DNA of 31,397 bases from Stramonita haemastoma (GCA_030674155.1 CM060334.1:21462423-21493819), one strand, 5' to 3'; shown: positions 9,296 through 20,870, counted from the stretch's first letter. Program-made: numbers and translations. The notes: generated by a model from the letters alone, not told the origin.

Positions 9296-9799
9296 TGTGG
9301 AAAGAAATATTACCCACAAAAAAAGAAAGCGGTGAGAGTTCCCCTTTTTTTTCATTCATCTTTATCAAAAATTATTCAAGAACTGGATCATATAATTGAA
9401 CTGAGTATTCGAGTGAGTGAAATAATTGCATAGATAATCTCTTTCACGTTCTATCGAAATCAAAATTTGTGAAAATACTTTGAACTAGAGCAGTTAACCA
9501 TCCTCAAACACTACTTTTTACTTATTAATTATGAAATTTTCCAGCTGACTTTAGTCGCCTGTTTTATCAGTGGCACAACCAAAAAGTAGACAGACAACTT
9601 GCTGATTTACGACATCAGGAGCAAAACCACAAAGCAGGATTCAGAAATGCAAATTATAAGTGTCTGAATGACCTTACAATTGAGCAGAGACTCTTGGTAC
9701 TTGTGTGGTCACAGAATTGACAGTCTAAGACATCCCAGTGCATGTATTGTGTTCCCCTGGCACCAACAATTAATTGGAGGAGCCAATAAATACACAAAC
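9296..9799. other. Unique sequence, nothing recognised
   Basis: AT-rich non-repetitive sequence. No exon, RNA gene or element could be supported. Confidence 0.5.
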
Positions 9800-9831
9800 A
9801 CACACGCACGCATGCACAACGCACGCCCACG

Positions 9832-9862
<31 letters not shown>

Positions 9863-9920
9863 GTGTGCACACACACACACTCATGCACACACACACGCAC
9901 ACATGCAAGCATGCATGCAT
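9800..9920. repeat. (CA)n array with GCATGC words
   Basis: CA-rich repeat with interspersed CACGCACG and GCATGCATGCATGC, immediately upstream of family B copy 1. Confidence 0.85.
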
Positions 9921-9921
9921 G

Positions 9922-10300
9922 CATTCGAGTCAATAAGCTATTTACCACAGTTCCAGGGAGGAATCTGAATAAGAATCCTAATGGTTTGCGAAATTATTGC
10001 ATTTACACAATACACCAAAGCCGATCATTATGTGCTCCCTGCAAACATTTAGACACTTTCTGCGCAAGCTTTTTTTTTTGTTTTCATTATGGAAGCTGTC
10101 AGTGTGTGCGTTTCAGAGGCCAAGATTAATCTCCCCTGGCTCCCACAATGGCGGCCAGACTGAAGTCATTTTCCATGCGCATTATCCCACTGTCAGATGT
10201 GTTTGCAGAGGGCGGGTAAAATTGGCTGGCTGACTGTGTGGGTTCCCTGCGGGAGTGTGCTTGTCACTCTTCATCTTTCTTTTTACTCTGTATCTGTCCT
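9922..10300 (+). repeat. Dispersed repeat family B, copy 1
   Basis: Homologous by eye to 13008-13445, 14150-14445, 18439-18786 and (minus strand) 28735-29062. Landmarks are TTTACCACAGTTCCAGG near the 5' end, GCTGTCAGTGTGTGCGTTTC, AAGATTAATCTCCCCTGGC, CCCACAATGGCGGCCAGACT (ATGGCGG from 10148), GCATTATCCCACTGTCAG, GGCTGGCTGACTGTGTGGGT, and the 3' end CTTGTCACTCTTCATCTTTC. Beyond this it grades through CTGT-rich sequence into a CT array. It has no coding capacity and is probably a non-autonomous mobile element. Confidence 0.85.
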
Positions 10301-10336
10301 GTCTGTTTCTTTATCCATGCTCTCTGAACATTCATT

Positions 10337-10354
10337 TTGCTCTCTCTCTCTCAT

Positions 10355-10386
<32 letters not shown>

Positions 10387-10519
10387 CTCTCTTCTCTCCT
10401 CTCTCTCTCTCTGCTTGCCCCCCCTCTCTCTCTGCCTGCCCCTATCTCTCTCTCTCTGCCTGCCCCCTCCCCCCCCCTCTCCTCTCTCTCCCCCCCCCCC
10501 CCCCTTCTCTCTGTGCCTG

Positions 10520-10580
<61 letters not shown>

Positions 10581-10603
10581 GTCTTCTCTCTCTCTCTCTC
10601 TCA
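10337..10603. repeat. (CT)n array with C runs
   Basis: CT repeats with GCCTGCCCC interruptions and several C runs, following the 3' end of family B copy 1. Confidence 0.9.
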
Positions 10604-11149
10604 TTCGATTTAGATACATACAGAGGATTAAACGTAGACATCAAAGTATTCCCAATTTTAAAACAATACAAAGGTACTACTTCGAGAAACATCAACAGGC
10701 ATTCTATGCTTTCATCAGCACAGTGGTGGGCTATGCATATGCACAGTGAATTTCTGTACACTTGGTGGCAATATGTTAAAATGTAAATTTCAGATAATTA
10801 TAGATCTAGATCTATCCTTTTTTTTTTAACAAGACAGTGCAACACACCAGATCCTAACAGAATGTATAAGTGACACACCCCAGACCAGGTATTTTGTTCT
10901 CTTGGCTAATCACTTCACACTCACACTCACCAGTCCCAAAGACGTAGGGGGACTGAAGAGAGACAGAGACTTTTCAGCTTCACGTCCTGTGTGCTATAGA
11001 GTGTGTAGGTGCCGGTCCAGCTGATTGTCAAACCATGATTTTTGGCGCTCTCTCTCTTGCCTCGACTGTTCCGCAGGATGTTTGCAGGTTCTTGGGTGAC
11101 ACCACATCAGCTTCCTCTTGGTGAGACAGCTCTGGTGAAATCACTCTGC
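10604..11149. other. Low-repeat sequence, nothing recognised
   Basis: Mostly unique. It contains the palindrome AGATCTAGATCT at about 10803-10814 and a short T run after it. No exon or RNA gene could be supported. Confidence 0.45.
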
Positions 11150-11400
11150 GTGATGTGATCAGTGTCTGAGCTGACACACACTCACTAGACACGAGAAGTC
11201 TGGGTTCAATCTGTGTTGCTGACATCTTCTCTCACGAGACTGCATGTGGTAGTCTGGGTGCTAGTTTTTCAGATAAGATGATAAAACCAAGGTCCTGTGA
11301 GCAAGGTGGATTAGTTTGAATGTGTGTAAAAGAACCCATGGCAACAAGAAAGCTGTCTCTTGCAGAATTTTGTAGGAAAAAAAAAAAACTCTTACGGGGA
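11150..11400 (+). mobile_element. tRNA-derived SINE copy
   Basis: A B-box-like GGGTTCAATCTG lies at about 11208-11219, preceded by a degenerate tRNA-like head. The body contains CAGATAAGATGATAAAACC, AAAAGAACCCATGGCAACA and GAATTTTGTAGG, then an A-rich run (about 11380-11391). I recall a very similar body in repeats of gastropod DNA, but this was not searched. The exact ends and target duplication are not resolved. Confidence 0.6.
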
Positions 11401-11565
11401 AAGAACTTCATATACAGACAGATTTTCTTTTGAATTATGGGTGGCGCTACACTTGTGGCAACACATTGTCAGCATGGAGAAAAGTCATGGTCGAAAGCAG
11501 TATACAATGCAATACAGTACAATAAAACACGATACCACAAAATGAATAAGCCATTAAACACAGAC

Positions 11566-11668
11566 CCTGCACACACACACACACACAACACCGACCCACA
11601 CCACCACACAGCAGCACACACACACACACACACACACTATCCTCGAAATAAAAGAATAAATTAAAAAG

Positions 11669-11759
<91 letters not shown>

Positions 11760-11760
11760 G
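11566..11760. repeat. (CA)n arrays
   Basis: Two CA arrays (about 11567-11636 and 11672-11758) separated by about 35 bp of AT-rich sequence. Confidence 0.9.
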
Positions 11761-11861
11761 CATCGCAGTAAAGTTGCTAAGTATTCAACCAAGTCCATGG
11801 CTGGAAAGTTATACCGAATGCTGATGGTTTCTAAAAGAAAAACAAAGTGTTCCTTTTTACT

Positions 11862-11945
11862 GTTCTGACTGTGTTGGTTCCCTTCGGAGGTGACTCTGTC
11901 ACTCTTCATCTTCTCTTTACACTGTATGTGTCTGTCCCTCTGTCA
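11862..11945 (+). repeat. Family B 3'-end fragment (copy 6)
   Basis: CTGACTGTGTTGGTTCCCTT, GTCACTCTTCATCTTCTCTT and the CTGTATGTGTCTGTCC tail match the last part of family B copy 1. The upstream parts are missing. It grades into TCTG, TGGTC and CT arrays. Confidence 0.7.
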
Positions 11946-12015
11946 ACGGACTTTTACAACTTCATCCGAATATGGAAAGCACTCTCTTGTCTCTCTTTGT
12001 TTATCTGTCTGTCTG

Positions 12016-12168
12016 GGTCTTGTATGTCTTTCTGTCTGTCTGTCTGTCTGTCTGGTCTGTCTGGTCTGGTCTGGTCTGGTCTGGTCTGGTCTGGTCTGCT
12101 CTCTCTCTCTCTCCTCTCTCTCTCCTCTCCTCTCTCCTCCTCTCTCTCTCTCTCTCTCTCTCTCCCCT
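12016..12168. repeat. TCTG, pentanucleotide (TGGTC)n and CT arrays
   Basis: TCTG units (about 12030-12055), a TGGTC/TCTGG pentanucleotide run (about 12052-12098), then CT repeats. They follow the family B 3' fragment. Confidence 0.85.
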
Positions 12169-12424
12169 CTCTGTGCAACGTACGTTTCGCTGGCACATTG
12201 GGTTACTTAGTTGATACATTTGCCTAGATACATTTCTTACAGGTGTGGTATAGCACACATGCAATTTACACAACCTGCCTAATGATTGGGCAGAGATTTT
12301 AGCTTGCATTTCTTTTTTTAAAACTGCGTTCATTTTGCTCTCCCAATGTCCTCATAGGGTACAGGTGATGTGATGTTACATAAACCTCAAATGCACAAGA
12401 AAGAAAGAACATACACACAGAGAT
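12169..12424. other. Low-repeat sequence, nothing recognised
   Basis: Non-repetitive sequence between arrays. No feature could be supported. Confidence 0.4.
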
Positions 12425-12545
12425 ATATATTTATTTATATATAATATGTACAATTATACAAACACACACACACACACACACACACGATATATATATATAT
12501 AAAATATATATATATATATATAATATATATATTCTCATATTATAT
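12425..12545. repeat. TA-rich and CA arrays
   Basis: Imperfect TATA repeats with a CA run at about 12460-12485. Confidence 0.8.
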
Positions 12546-12779
12546 AAATATGCAGGCGTATTAATACTTCCATGCGATGAACAGCCATCGCAGCGTTGTG
12601 ATCAATTAATCAACACCTGTGAATTGTCGATGTTCTGTATCGTAGGTTGGTCAAACCGTCCTCCATCACTTCCCGTAGCGTAAAATGAGTATTTATGCAG
12701 CCTCTTTAGAGCACATTCCCATGTCTGACGTGCTTCGTTCCAGAAGTTTACAAGTGGCAGATCAATATCTGCACTCTTA

Positions 12780-12855
12780 TATAATATACATACATATATA
12801 TATATTCTCATATATTTATATATATATATTCTCATATATATATATATATCTATCT

Positions 12856-12893
<38 letters not shown>

Positions 12894-13006
12894 GTATGTG
12901 TATATATATATATATCTATATATATATATATTATGATAATATATCTATATATATATATATATCTATATCTGTGTGTGTGGTGTGTGTGTGTGTGTGTGTG
13001 TGTGTA
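12780..13006. repeat. (TA)n with short CT and TG runs
   Basis: Imperfect TA array interrupted by a CT run (12850-12879) and TATG words, ending in a TG run (about 12970-13005) that abuts family B copy 2. The TA tracts would melt easily or extrude as cruciforms. Confidence 0.85.
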
Positions 13007-13007
13007 C

Positions 13008-13445
13008 TGCAATATCTATTGATTCGAGGCCAAAAGCTAGGTAAACCATTCACCACAGTTCCAGGTGAAATTCAGTCAATATGCCAATAGCTTGAGTAAT
13101 CATCATTTTTACTTTTCTTTGCACTCCCCAAAAGACGAATACACTTGCAGGAAACTTTAAGGTAATTTGTGTGCAGGCATTCTTCCATTATAGAAGGTGT
13201 CAAAGCGTGGATTTCAGCAGCCAAAATTAACATACTCTGGTTCCCACAATCCCGGCCAGACTGAAGTTCTCTTTTAAATTACTTTTTAGTGGACAGAGGT
13301 TAAAACGAAGACACACACCGAAGTTATCTTTTATATGATTTATCACACTGGCATAGGTGCTTGTTGTGGGGTAAAAATAAGCTGGCTGACTGTGTGGGTT
13401 CCCTGTGGGAGCGTGTCTATATCTGCACTTCATTGATCTTTCTCT
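13008..13445 (+). repeat. Dispersed repeat family B, copy 2
   Basis: Starts GCAATATCTATTGATTCGAG and contains TTCACCACAGTTCCAGGTG, CCAAAATTAACATACTCTGG, CCCACAATCCCGGCCAGACT and GGCTGGCTGACTGTGTGGGT, ending near TGCACTTCATTGATCTTTC. The ATGGCGG motif is lost. The middle (about 13270-13370) is diverged. It runs into CT/CACT arrays. Confidence 0.8.
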
Positions 13446-13504
13446 GTTTTCTTGTAATCTAATCCTTCTCTCTGCTCCTGATCTCTTTCTCTCTGTAATC
13501 TCTA

Positions 13505-13573
13505 ATCTCCCTCCCTCTCTCCCTCCTCTCCCTCCCTCCCACTCACTCACTCACTCACTCACTCACTCACTCC

Positions 13574-13658
<85 letters not shown>

Positions 13659-13672
13659 CCCACGCACGCACG

Positions 13673-13704
<32 letters not shown>
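13505..13704. repeat. CTCC, (CACT)n, CT and CA arrays
   Basis: CTCCCT repeats, a CACT run (about 13540-13576), CT repeats to about 13660, then CACG/CA repeats. Confidence 0.9.
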
Positions 13705-13707
<3 letters not shown>

Positions 13708-14149
13708 CTTATAGTACATGCAGGAAATAAAAGAAATCCGTAAAAACTCCCAAAATTGACGACAATGGCAATGACTTGTTAAGCATAAACATGGATTCAA
13801 GTTTGAGTTTCACTAGAGCAATTGGTTATGTAATTAAACATGTACACAGTACACTTCCTGTATATGTGGTATATGATAATACACTACAGTTTTCTAAACT
13901 ACCCTGAAAGTTTGCCAGAAACTCTAAGAGATTTCCAAACAGGCCACAAAATACACCCCAGAGCGTGTATTTCACTCTTTCAGCGTCCCTGTTCTACAGA
14001 GGATGTCCTCCAGGTCTAGGCCATGGATGCAAGGCACAAAAATACCTTGCATCACAGTATCAGACGATTTGGAGGGGATAAAATCCCCCCCCCCCCCCCC
14101 CCCCTTAGTGCTATGCTGAAAACCTATTCCCAAAGTCATTCATTTTATA
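13705..14149. other. Unique sequence with a small hairpin and a 20-C run
   Basis: No coding feature. GATGCAAGG (14026-14034) and CCTTGCATC (14045-14053) form a perfect 9-bp stem with a 10-nt loop. A run of 20 C lies at 14085-14104. Confidence 0.6.
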
Positions 14150-14445
14150 AAATCAATCGCACCATTTACTGCTTACTCCTCGCAATGCGATTCCTGCAAA
14201 ATTTTGCATAATAAATTATAATATTTTATGCAAGCAGTCAATCTCACCGCGGAAACTGTCAGCATGCGCATCTCAGTGGTCAAGATTAACTTCCCACCAG
14301 CTCCCCACAGTGGCTGTCAGACTGAAGTCATTATCGATCTGCATTATCCCACACTGTCAGGTGTGTTTGCAGAGAAGGTAGAATTGGCTGGCTAACTGTG
14401 TGGGCTCCCTATGGGAGTGTGCTTGTCACTCTTCATCTAGTCTGG
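14150..14445 (+). repeat. Dispersed repeat family B, copy 3
   Basis: Contains GAAACTGTCAGCATGCGCAT, AAGATTAACTTCCCACCAGC, CAGACTGAAGTCATTATCGA, GCATTATCCCACACTGTCAG, GGCTGGCTAACTGTGTGGGC and CTTGTCACTCTTCATCTAG. The ATGGCGG motif has become GTGGCTG. The 5' limit is approximate. It grades into a (TATC)n array. Confidence 0.8.
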
Positions 14446-14546
14446 GTCAATCTCTCTTTTTGCTTCTCTAAAATCGTTGCTAGTTCATCAACAGCTCTTT
14501 CTGTCTCCATCCCCTGTCTTTGTTTCTGTATGTCTTTCTCTGTGTC

Positions 14547-14547
<1 letters not shown>

Positions 14548-14614
<67 letters not shown>

Positions 14615-14795
14615 CTATCTATCTATCTAACTATCTATCTATCTATCTACCTATCTATCTATCTATCTATCTACTATCTATCTATCTACTATATATTACC
14701 TATCTCTTCTATCTATCTACTATCTATCTATCTATCTATATTATCTATCTACCTACCTACCTACCTACATTTCTATCTATCTATCTATCTATCTA

Positions 14796-14838
<43 letters not shown>

Positions 14839-14875
14839 GTTCTCTCTCTCTCCTCCCTCTCTCTCTCTCTCTCTC

Positions 14876-14907
<32 letters not shown>
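14548..14907. repeat. (TATC)n then (CT)n array
   Basis: About 290 bp of imperfect TATC with TAC and ACC variants, then CT repeats to about 14907, downstream of family B copy 3. Confidence 0.95.
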
Positions 14908-14909
<2 letters not shown>

Positions 14910-15015
14910 CATAGTTTGAATTATTTTATTTTAATCCATATTCAGGAGAATGGGCTGGATGAAAAACGTATATATCTGCAACCCTTTAAGTAAAGATAGC
15001 ATCACTGTCGTCATT

Positions 15016-15313
<298 letters not shown>

Positions 15314-15354
15314 GACTTAACAGCGAGTTCAATTGTCTTATGAAACTGGGAAGA

Positions 15355-15440
15355 AAGGGCTAGGCTGGGACTGAACCCAAAACCTCACCGTTTACTTGTT
15401 AGGCAGATGAACAGGTGAATCGTACTGCCACTTCCTTCTT
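15355..15440 (-). mobile_element. tRNA-derived SINE head (minus strand)
   Basis: Read on the minus strand, an A-box-like TGGCAGTACGA (complement of 15420-15430) is followed about 52 bp later by a consensus B box GGGTTCAGTCCC (complement of 15367-15378), with CTGCCTAACAAGTAAACGG between. This is internal RNA polymerase III promoter spacing. It is a degenerate SINE head, not a functional tRNA. Confidence 0.6.
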
Positions 15441-15523
15441 AAAAGTGCGGTGAGTTATTGCCTAACACCGACAAACCTTTACCATAAAATAATCTCTTTT
15501 TTATCCACTAGACGTTATCAAGA

Positions 15524-15605
15524 TTCACCCTTGAAACCTGTGACTGCAGTGCCCGTTAGGACGCTGAGGGAAAAGCCCACCATCTTATCCGCTTGGCCAC
15601 TGCAC
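15524..15605 (-). mobile_element. Second tRNA-like (Leu/Ser-type) head, minus strand
   Basis: On the minus strand the A box TGGCCAAGCGG (complement of 15589-15599) matches the Leu/Ser tRNA consensus. A weaker B-box-like GGTTTCAAGGG (complement of 15528-15538) follows about 61 bp later, consistent with a long variable arm. The stems are not clean, so this is a tRNA-derived SINE or tRNA pseudogene rather than a tRNA gene. It lies next to the head at 15355-15440 and just before family A copy 3. Confidence 0.45.
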
Positions 15606-15639
15606 ACCGCTAACCAGACGACAAACCTCTGTGATGAGG

Positions 15640-15880
15640 GAGACATGTCTTTCACATCCCTTTCCTTCTTTACTTTGTGCACCCTCACGTCTAAAAACCT
15701 CCTTCCCACAATTCCGTTCCGGCTAAAGGCGTCTTCCGGTCATGCGCGTGGGCTTCTGCGCCATAAACCTCGCAGTGTCTCCTGGGAAGAGGAGAAAATG
15801 GCGTCTTTGCACATTCTATTCCCACCCATCTTGTTACTTGCTTCTTGTCTTCGCCACACTCTTACACTCGCCAACCTCTA
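15640..15880 (+). repeat. Dispersed repeat family A, copy 3
   Basis: Contains CCCACAATTCCGTTCCGGCT, CTTCCGGT (15733-15740), CATGCGCGTGGGC, ATAAACCTCGCAGTGTCTCC, GGAGAAAATGGCGTCTTTGC (ATGGCG at 15798-15803) and TTCCCACCCATCTTG. CTTCCGGT to ATGGCG is 65 bp. More diverged than copies 1 and 2, and without the GA array 3'. Confidence 0.8.
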
Positions 15881-16530
15881 AAAAAAATATTATATATAAA
15901 AAAAGTACCCCCCCCCCCCAAAAAAAAAAAAAAAAAAAATCGAAAGCCGTGATGTTACAAGCATCTCGAGCTTTTAATCTTAATTTTCTGTTCCTGACAG
16001 AGAAAGACTGACAGAGATGACGAAGGAAGAAGAGCACAAACACGCAGACAGATAGAAAAACTGCCAGGCCAGCCAGAGGAACGAACACACAGAGAAAAGA
16101 AACGAGTAGACAGGGATCAAGAAAAACACAGTTTGGGGAGGTTGTTGTTGATTTTTTTTAAGAAACAAAAGTTACACTATGTAAAGAAAAAGAAACATGC
16201 ATCAGAAGCGAGCCACATTGGCATGTGCAGAAGACAATCAGCTAGAAGATTGGGTTCAATCTTTGGAAAACAAACATCACCTTCGGGATATCTTCGGGGT
16301 TCCAGCTAGGCTCCTCTTACAAGAAAATGGCAATGAATGTGTCCCATCTTCGAAAAACAACATCATTAAAACCCAAACGAAAAACAGAAACTCCACTCTC
16401 AACATGCTGAACCCTCATGAAGGAATCCACAAAGGAAAAAACAAAGGAAAACAGAAAGAGATTGGCAAACAGACCGAAGAACACCTGGCAGACAAGATTT
16501 TGAGTTTAAGTTAGGGAGGGTGATGGTAGG
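15881..16530. other. Unique sequence with an unsupported 105-codon open frame
   Basis: C and A homopolymers lie at 15908-15939. From 16197 to 16514 on the + strand an open frame of 105 codons (Lys/Asn-rich, starting MHQKRATLAC) is not made by a repeat, but I recognise no domain, and it has no splice or codon support. It is most likely chance. Confidence 0.35.
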
Positions 16531-16534
16531 TAGG

Positions 16535-16536
<2 letters not shown>

Positions 16537-16613
<77 letters not shown>

Positions 16614-16640
16614 TGTGCATGCGTGTGTGTGTGTGTTCCC

Positions 16641-16676
<36 letters not shown>

Positions 16677-16691
16677 CATCTCTCTCCTCTC

Positions 16692-16738
<47 letters not shown>

Positions 16739-16759
16739 ACGCGCGCGTGCGTGCGCATG

Positions 16760-16830
<71 letters not shown>
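16537..16830. repeat. TG, CT, TG composite array
   Basis: TG (about 16537-16637), CT (about 16640-16733), CGCGCGTGCGTGCGCATG, a short TA run, then TG (about 16772-16829). Confidence 0.95.
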
Positions 16831-17004
16831 TGTCATTATCATTATTATCTTTATCGAATATGATGGAGTAAAGAAACGTCTCAAATTTCACGGCCGGGCG
16901 CACCCTTGTCTCAAGATGACTTTACTTTCAATTGATATCTCTTCAACGAACATAATTATTTAAGATTTTTCATGTCAAAGTCTTCGGAATCTACAGATTA
17001 GATT

Positions 17005-17400
<396 letters not shown>

Positions 17401-18438
17401 GGAAGGGGGGGGCGTGTCTTTGACAACACAGTCATGGTCAGGATAAACAGCTACTATCATCAACATTCAGCTAGGTTACTGGTACCCTGCATCACTAAAT
17501 CGCATAAGACATGTTGTACTTTATTCAGTGGCCTCGTGGCAAACCGCTGGTGGGTCCTTTTTAATATGATGGAAAGACAGCAGGTAAGGCCGTGAGTTTA
17601 AAAGTCAAACTAAGCAACATAGGAACACAGACGATCCAAAAGATGCAACCAAAATGACGATGACGATGATAATGGCAGCGATAATAATAACAATCTAAAA
17701 AAAAAACTTGCAACAACATGACCAAAAGTATACACATTTTCTCTTTAGAAGACGTTTATAAATATACGTTCATAAATTGACATGTATGTTGTGATCAAAC
17801 AAAAACATCAAACCCAACAATTAAACAAAATGATGAATTAATAAAGATAAAAAGAATATGAGCAATCAATGAACGGATAGAGAGATTGCAAAACAAAAAA
17901 GTAAATAGCAGATGAATATATTCATGAATAATCTATTCATGATTACTGAATGAGAAATAAGTAGAACCTGAGAATTCGGTCAGAAACATAAAAATTCTGT
18001 CTTTCATCTAGAAAAATCCCCCCCCCCTCCCTCTTAAACTGCATGAAGAAGAGAAAATTAACCTTGAAAGGAAAAAGAAGAATGAATCCATCAATCAAAG
18101 AATCAATCCAGTGAACCAGTGAATCATCAACCTAGCCCAACCAATCAGAGAACCAATCAAAAACTAAACATCCCTTTTTTTCAAATGAAACGGAATACAA
18201 TAGTAATGATATGTGTCGTGAAATTACCAAGAACTGTTTGAAATACAATTTCGAAATGTGTCAGATGCATGGCAATTACGCAGACACAGGCTCACATCTG
18301 AGAAAAAAAAGCTGCCAGACTGACAAGAAGTAATCAGGTGGCACATGTACTTTGCTCTCGTGGTACCCTGGCTTTGTGGGCGAAGCCATTAGGCAAGGAC
18401 CCAGAGCCTGGCCTCGCGGCAAAGAAAACATCACGCGT
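17401..18438. other. AT-rich sequence with a degenerate CAAC-type remnant
   Basis: No gene or RNA is supported. Sequence at about 18085-18170 (GTGAATCATCAACCTAGCCC and CCAATCA words) resembles a decayed unit of the 6840-7300 minisatellite. TGGCCTCGTGGCAAA (about 17530) and TGGCCTCGCGGCAAA (about 18411) are near-identical 15-mers of unknown meaning. Confidence 0.4.
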
Positions 18439-18786
18439 CACAATATCTATCGATTCCAGGTAAGATATTCATCACAGTTGCGAGGCTGAAAAGCTAATCA
18501 AAATGCCAAAGGTCTGCCAAATCGTCCCATTTGCTTTTCTTTGCAACGCGCGGCTGCGGGACGCGCTCCCTGGAAATCTTTCGACGTTTCGTGTGCAAGC
18601 ACTTATTCAATTAAGGGGCCGTCAGCATGCGCGTTTCAGTGGCCGCGATTAACCTCCCCTGGCTCCACAATGGCGGCCGGCATTAAACAATTTCGGTCTA
18701 CATTATTCCACTGTCATATCCGCTCGGTGGTGGAATTAAAGTTCGCTGGCAGACTCTATTGGTTCCCGTTGGGATTGCGCCCAGAC
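18439..18786 (+). repeat. Dispersed repeat family B, copy 4
   Basis: Starts CACAATATCTATCGATTCC and contains AGATATTCATCACAGTTGCG, GCCGTCAGCATGCGCGTTTC, CGATTAACCTCCCCTGGC, CACAATGGCGGCCGGC (ATGGCGG at 18670-18676) and CATTATTCCACTGTCATATC, with a diverged 3' end. It runs directly into a CT array (18785-18835). Confidence 0.85.
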
Positions 18787-18789
18787 TCT

Positions 18790-18833
<44 letters not shown>

Positions 18834-18835
18834 CT
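18787..18835. repeat. (CT)n array
   Basis: CT repeat at the 3' boundary of family B copy 4. Confidence 0.95.
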
Positions 18836-19163
18836 ATGCATAAAACCTCCACTCTCTTTATCGTCAACCAAGGCCAATATTGTTCCCGTTTTGTCAGTGG
18901 ATAAACGTTTTCTTTTTTTCTGGAAGTCTTGGAGCGAGCTTCAAGGCACTAAAGAGGAGAAGAGAGAGGATGTGGGAGACCCACAAAGGAGTAGGGATGA
19001 AAAACGGATCGAAACCATACAAGTACGTGAGCTAAACGTGGCTGGCTGCAGAAACAGGGGGCGCTATCATTTGGAGCATGTTTCTAGTCATAATGTTTAA
19101 AGGCATAATCTTTATCCACCTCCAGCCCCTCCCCCCCCCCATCTTTATCCAGTGCTGACCCAT
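18836..19163. other. Unique sequence, nothing recognised
   Basis: Non-repetitive sequence with a short C run near 19130. No supported feature. Confidence 0.45.
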
Positions 19164-19215
19164 ATAGATAGATAGAAAGATAGATAAAAAGAAAGATAGA
19201 TAGACAGACACACAA

Positions 19216-19284
<69 letters not shown>

Positions 19285-19314
19285 AAGAAAGAAAGATAGA
19301 TAGACAGACACACA

Positions 19315-19387
<73 letters not shown>

Positions 19388-19463
19388 ACAGACAACAGAC
19401 AATAGATGGATGGATGGATGGACGGACGGACGGACGGACGACGGACGGACGGACGGACGGACG

Positions 19464-19517
<54 letters not shown>

Positions 19518-19541
19518 TAGATAGATAGATAGATAGATAGA
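19164..19541. repeat. Nested tetranucleotide array GATA-GACA-GATG-GACG-GACA-GATA
   Basis: Blocks in order: GATA with AAAG interruptions (about 19166-19350), GACA (about 19350-19386), GATG (about 19403-19420), GACG (about 19420-19469), GACA (about 19467-19515), GATA (about 19515-19541). Neighbouring blocks differ by single transitions, and the order is roughly mirror-symmetric around the CpG-containing GACG core. Confidence 0.95.
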
Positions 19542-19545
19542 TTTT

Positions 19546-20870
19546 AACATTTTCATATTTCACCGAAGTAATAAAAAGGGTTGGTGGTCTGCAGAGAAAG
19601 CATCCATCCAGACAACAAAGTTCCTGGCTCTATTCCATCTAAAGCCAGGACCCCCCCCCCCCCCCTACCATACCACATTGATCATCTGGGTCCTATGTAC
19701 ACCATGCCTTTACAGCACCTAAAAAAATGCTACAAAAACCACGATTTCTACCATAACTGTGTGAAGGATGAATACTCTAATTTATTTGAAAACAACTGCT
19801 CATAAATATCAGGGGGGAAAAGGATGGCACTGCACTGTAGGATCTGCTGTGTCCAGGCAGAGCAGGGTTTTCACAGTAAGAAACTTGCCTTGACTATAGG
19901 GGTACAAAGGCCATTTCAAAACATTAATGTAAAGGTCGGAGAAAAGGCTGCAAAGGTAAATAGCTATGTAAATGCACAGTCAACAGGCACCCACAAGTTT
20001 AGAATAGGCTTAGGAAACAGACTATGATGATAAGAACATCAAGTGTTGTGTCATCTGCTTTATGAATTCAGCTATGAAAATGTTACTCCAGTTTCCTGAT
20101 CATTCATGTAGGCGACAGTTTTGGGACCTTGCTAATGGTGGACTACACTACTTTGAAAAGTATGGAGTAAAACTAAGGCATGAAATAGCTTGTGTTGTTT
20201 TCCTTTCATGCTCTCATCACTGTCTCTTAGAAGCCATGGAAAAAAAGGGAGGGGGTGAAGTTCAAAGCTTCTTTTTGTGATAAAAAATATCATGTTTGGG
20301 ACTGTGTCTCATTGGGGAGTTTTAAGCCGTGTGATCAGGAGGGGTGTTAGTTCTTCTTTGGGGATTGTTGTTGTTGTTTTTAATGTACTGTCTTACTCTT
20401 CGCTATCCTCTCCCTCATTTGATGGTAACTATGATGAAGATGGTGGCCACGATGACGCCGACGATGACGATGATCGTATTCTTTTTTTCAGGTAAAATGT
20501 TAAAAATCTGGTTTCTTATTCTCTTTATATGTGTGCTGTTCTTGTCTTAATGAATATAATCGCCATTAAATCATCACCGTCGTCATTATATCATTGACAT
20601 AATCAACGTCATTCTTATCACCATCCTGTCTGACATACAATCATCATTATGGGGTAGATCTACCCCTCTTCCCCTCATTATCATAATCTTCATCAATATG
20701 CTCAGCGTTATCTCAGTTGTTGGTGGGTTTGTGTGTTTTTTTTCAGGACGGGGGTTCTTAAGTAAAGCAAAGTCCATACACTTAACATTACACCTGCTAA
20801 TGCATTTAGCAAGTGCGTGAATGGAAAAGGGGGTAGGGGGGCTTTTAAAAAACGCACACATCAATGCAAA
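19546..20870. other. Unrecognised, mostly unique sequence
   Basis: The longest stretch with little repeat. At about 19583-19640 the sequence GGTGGTCTGCAGAGAAAGC, followed about 40 bp later by AAGTTCCTGGCTCTATTCC, has the layout of a degenerate tRNA-derived SINE head. A C run lies at about 19651-19664. Short GATGAC repeats lie at 20440-20475. No open frame longer than about 75 codons and no recognisable exon was found up to 20820. Confidence 0.4.

Noticed and set aside
15524..15605. Functional tRNA-Leu or tRNA-Ser gene
   Set aside because: The A box is good, but the B box and the acceptor and T stems are degraded. Retained only as a tRNA-derived element.
16197..16514. 105-codon + strand frame as a gene
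   Set aside because: No recognisable domain, no splice or codon support, and the length is compatible with chance.
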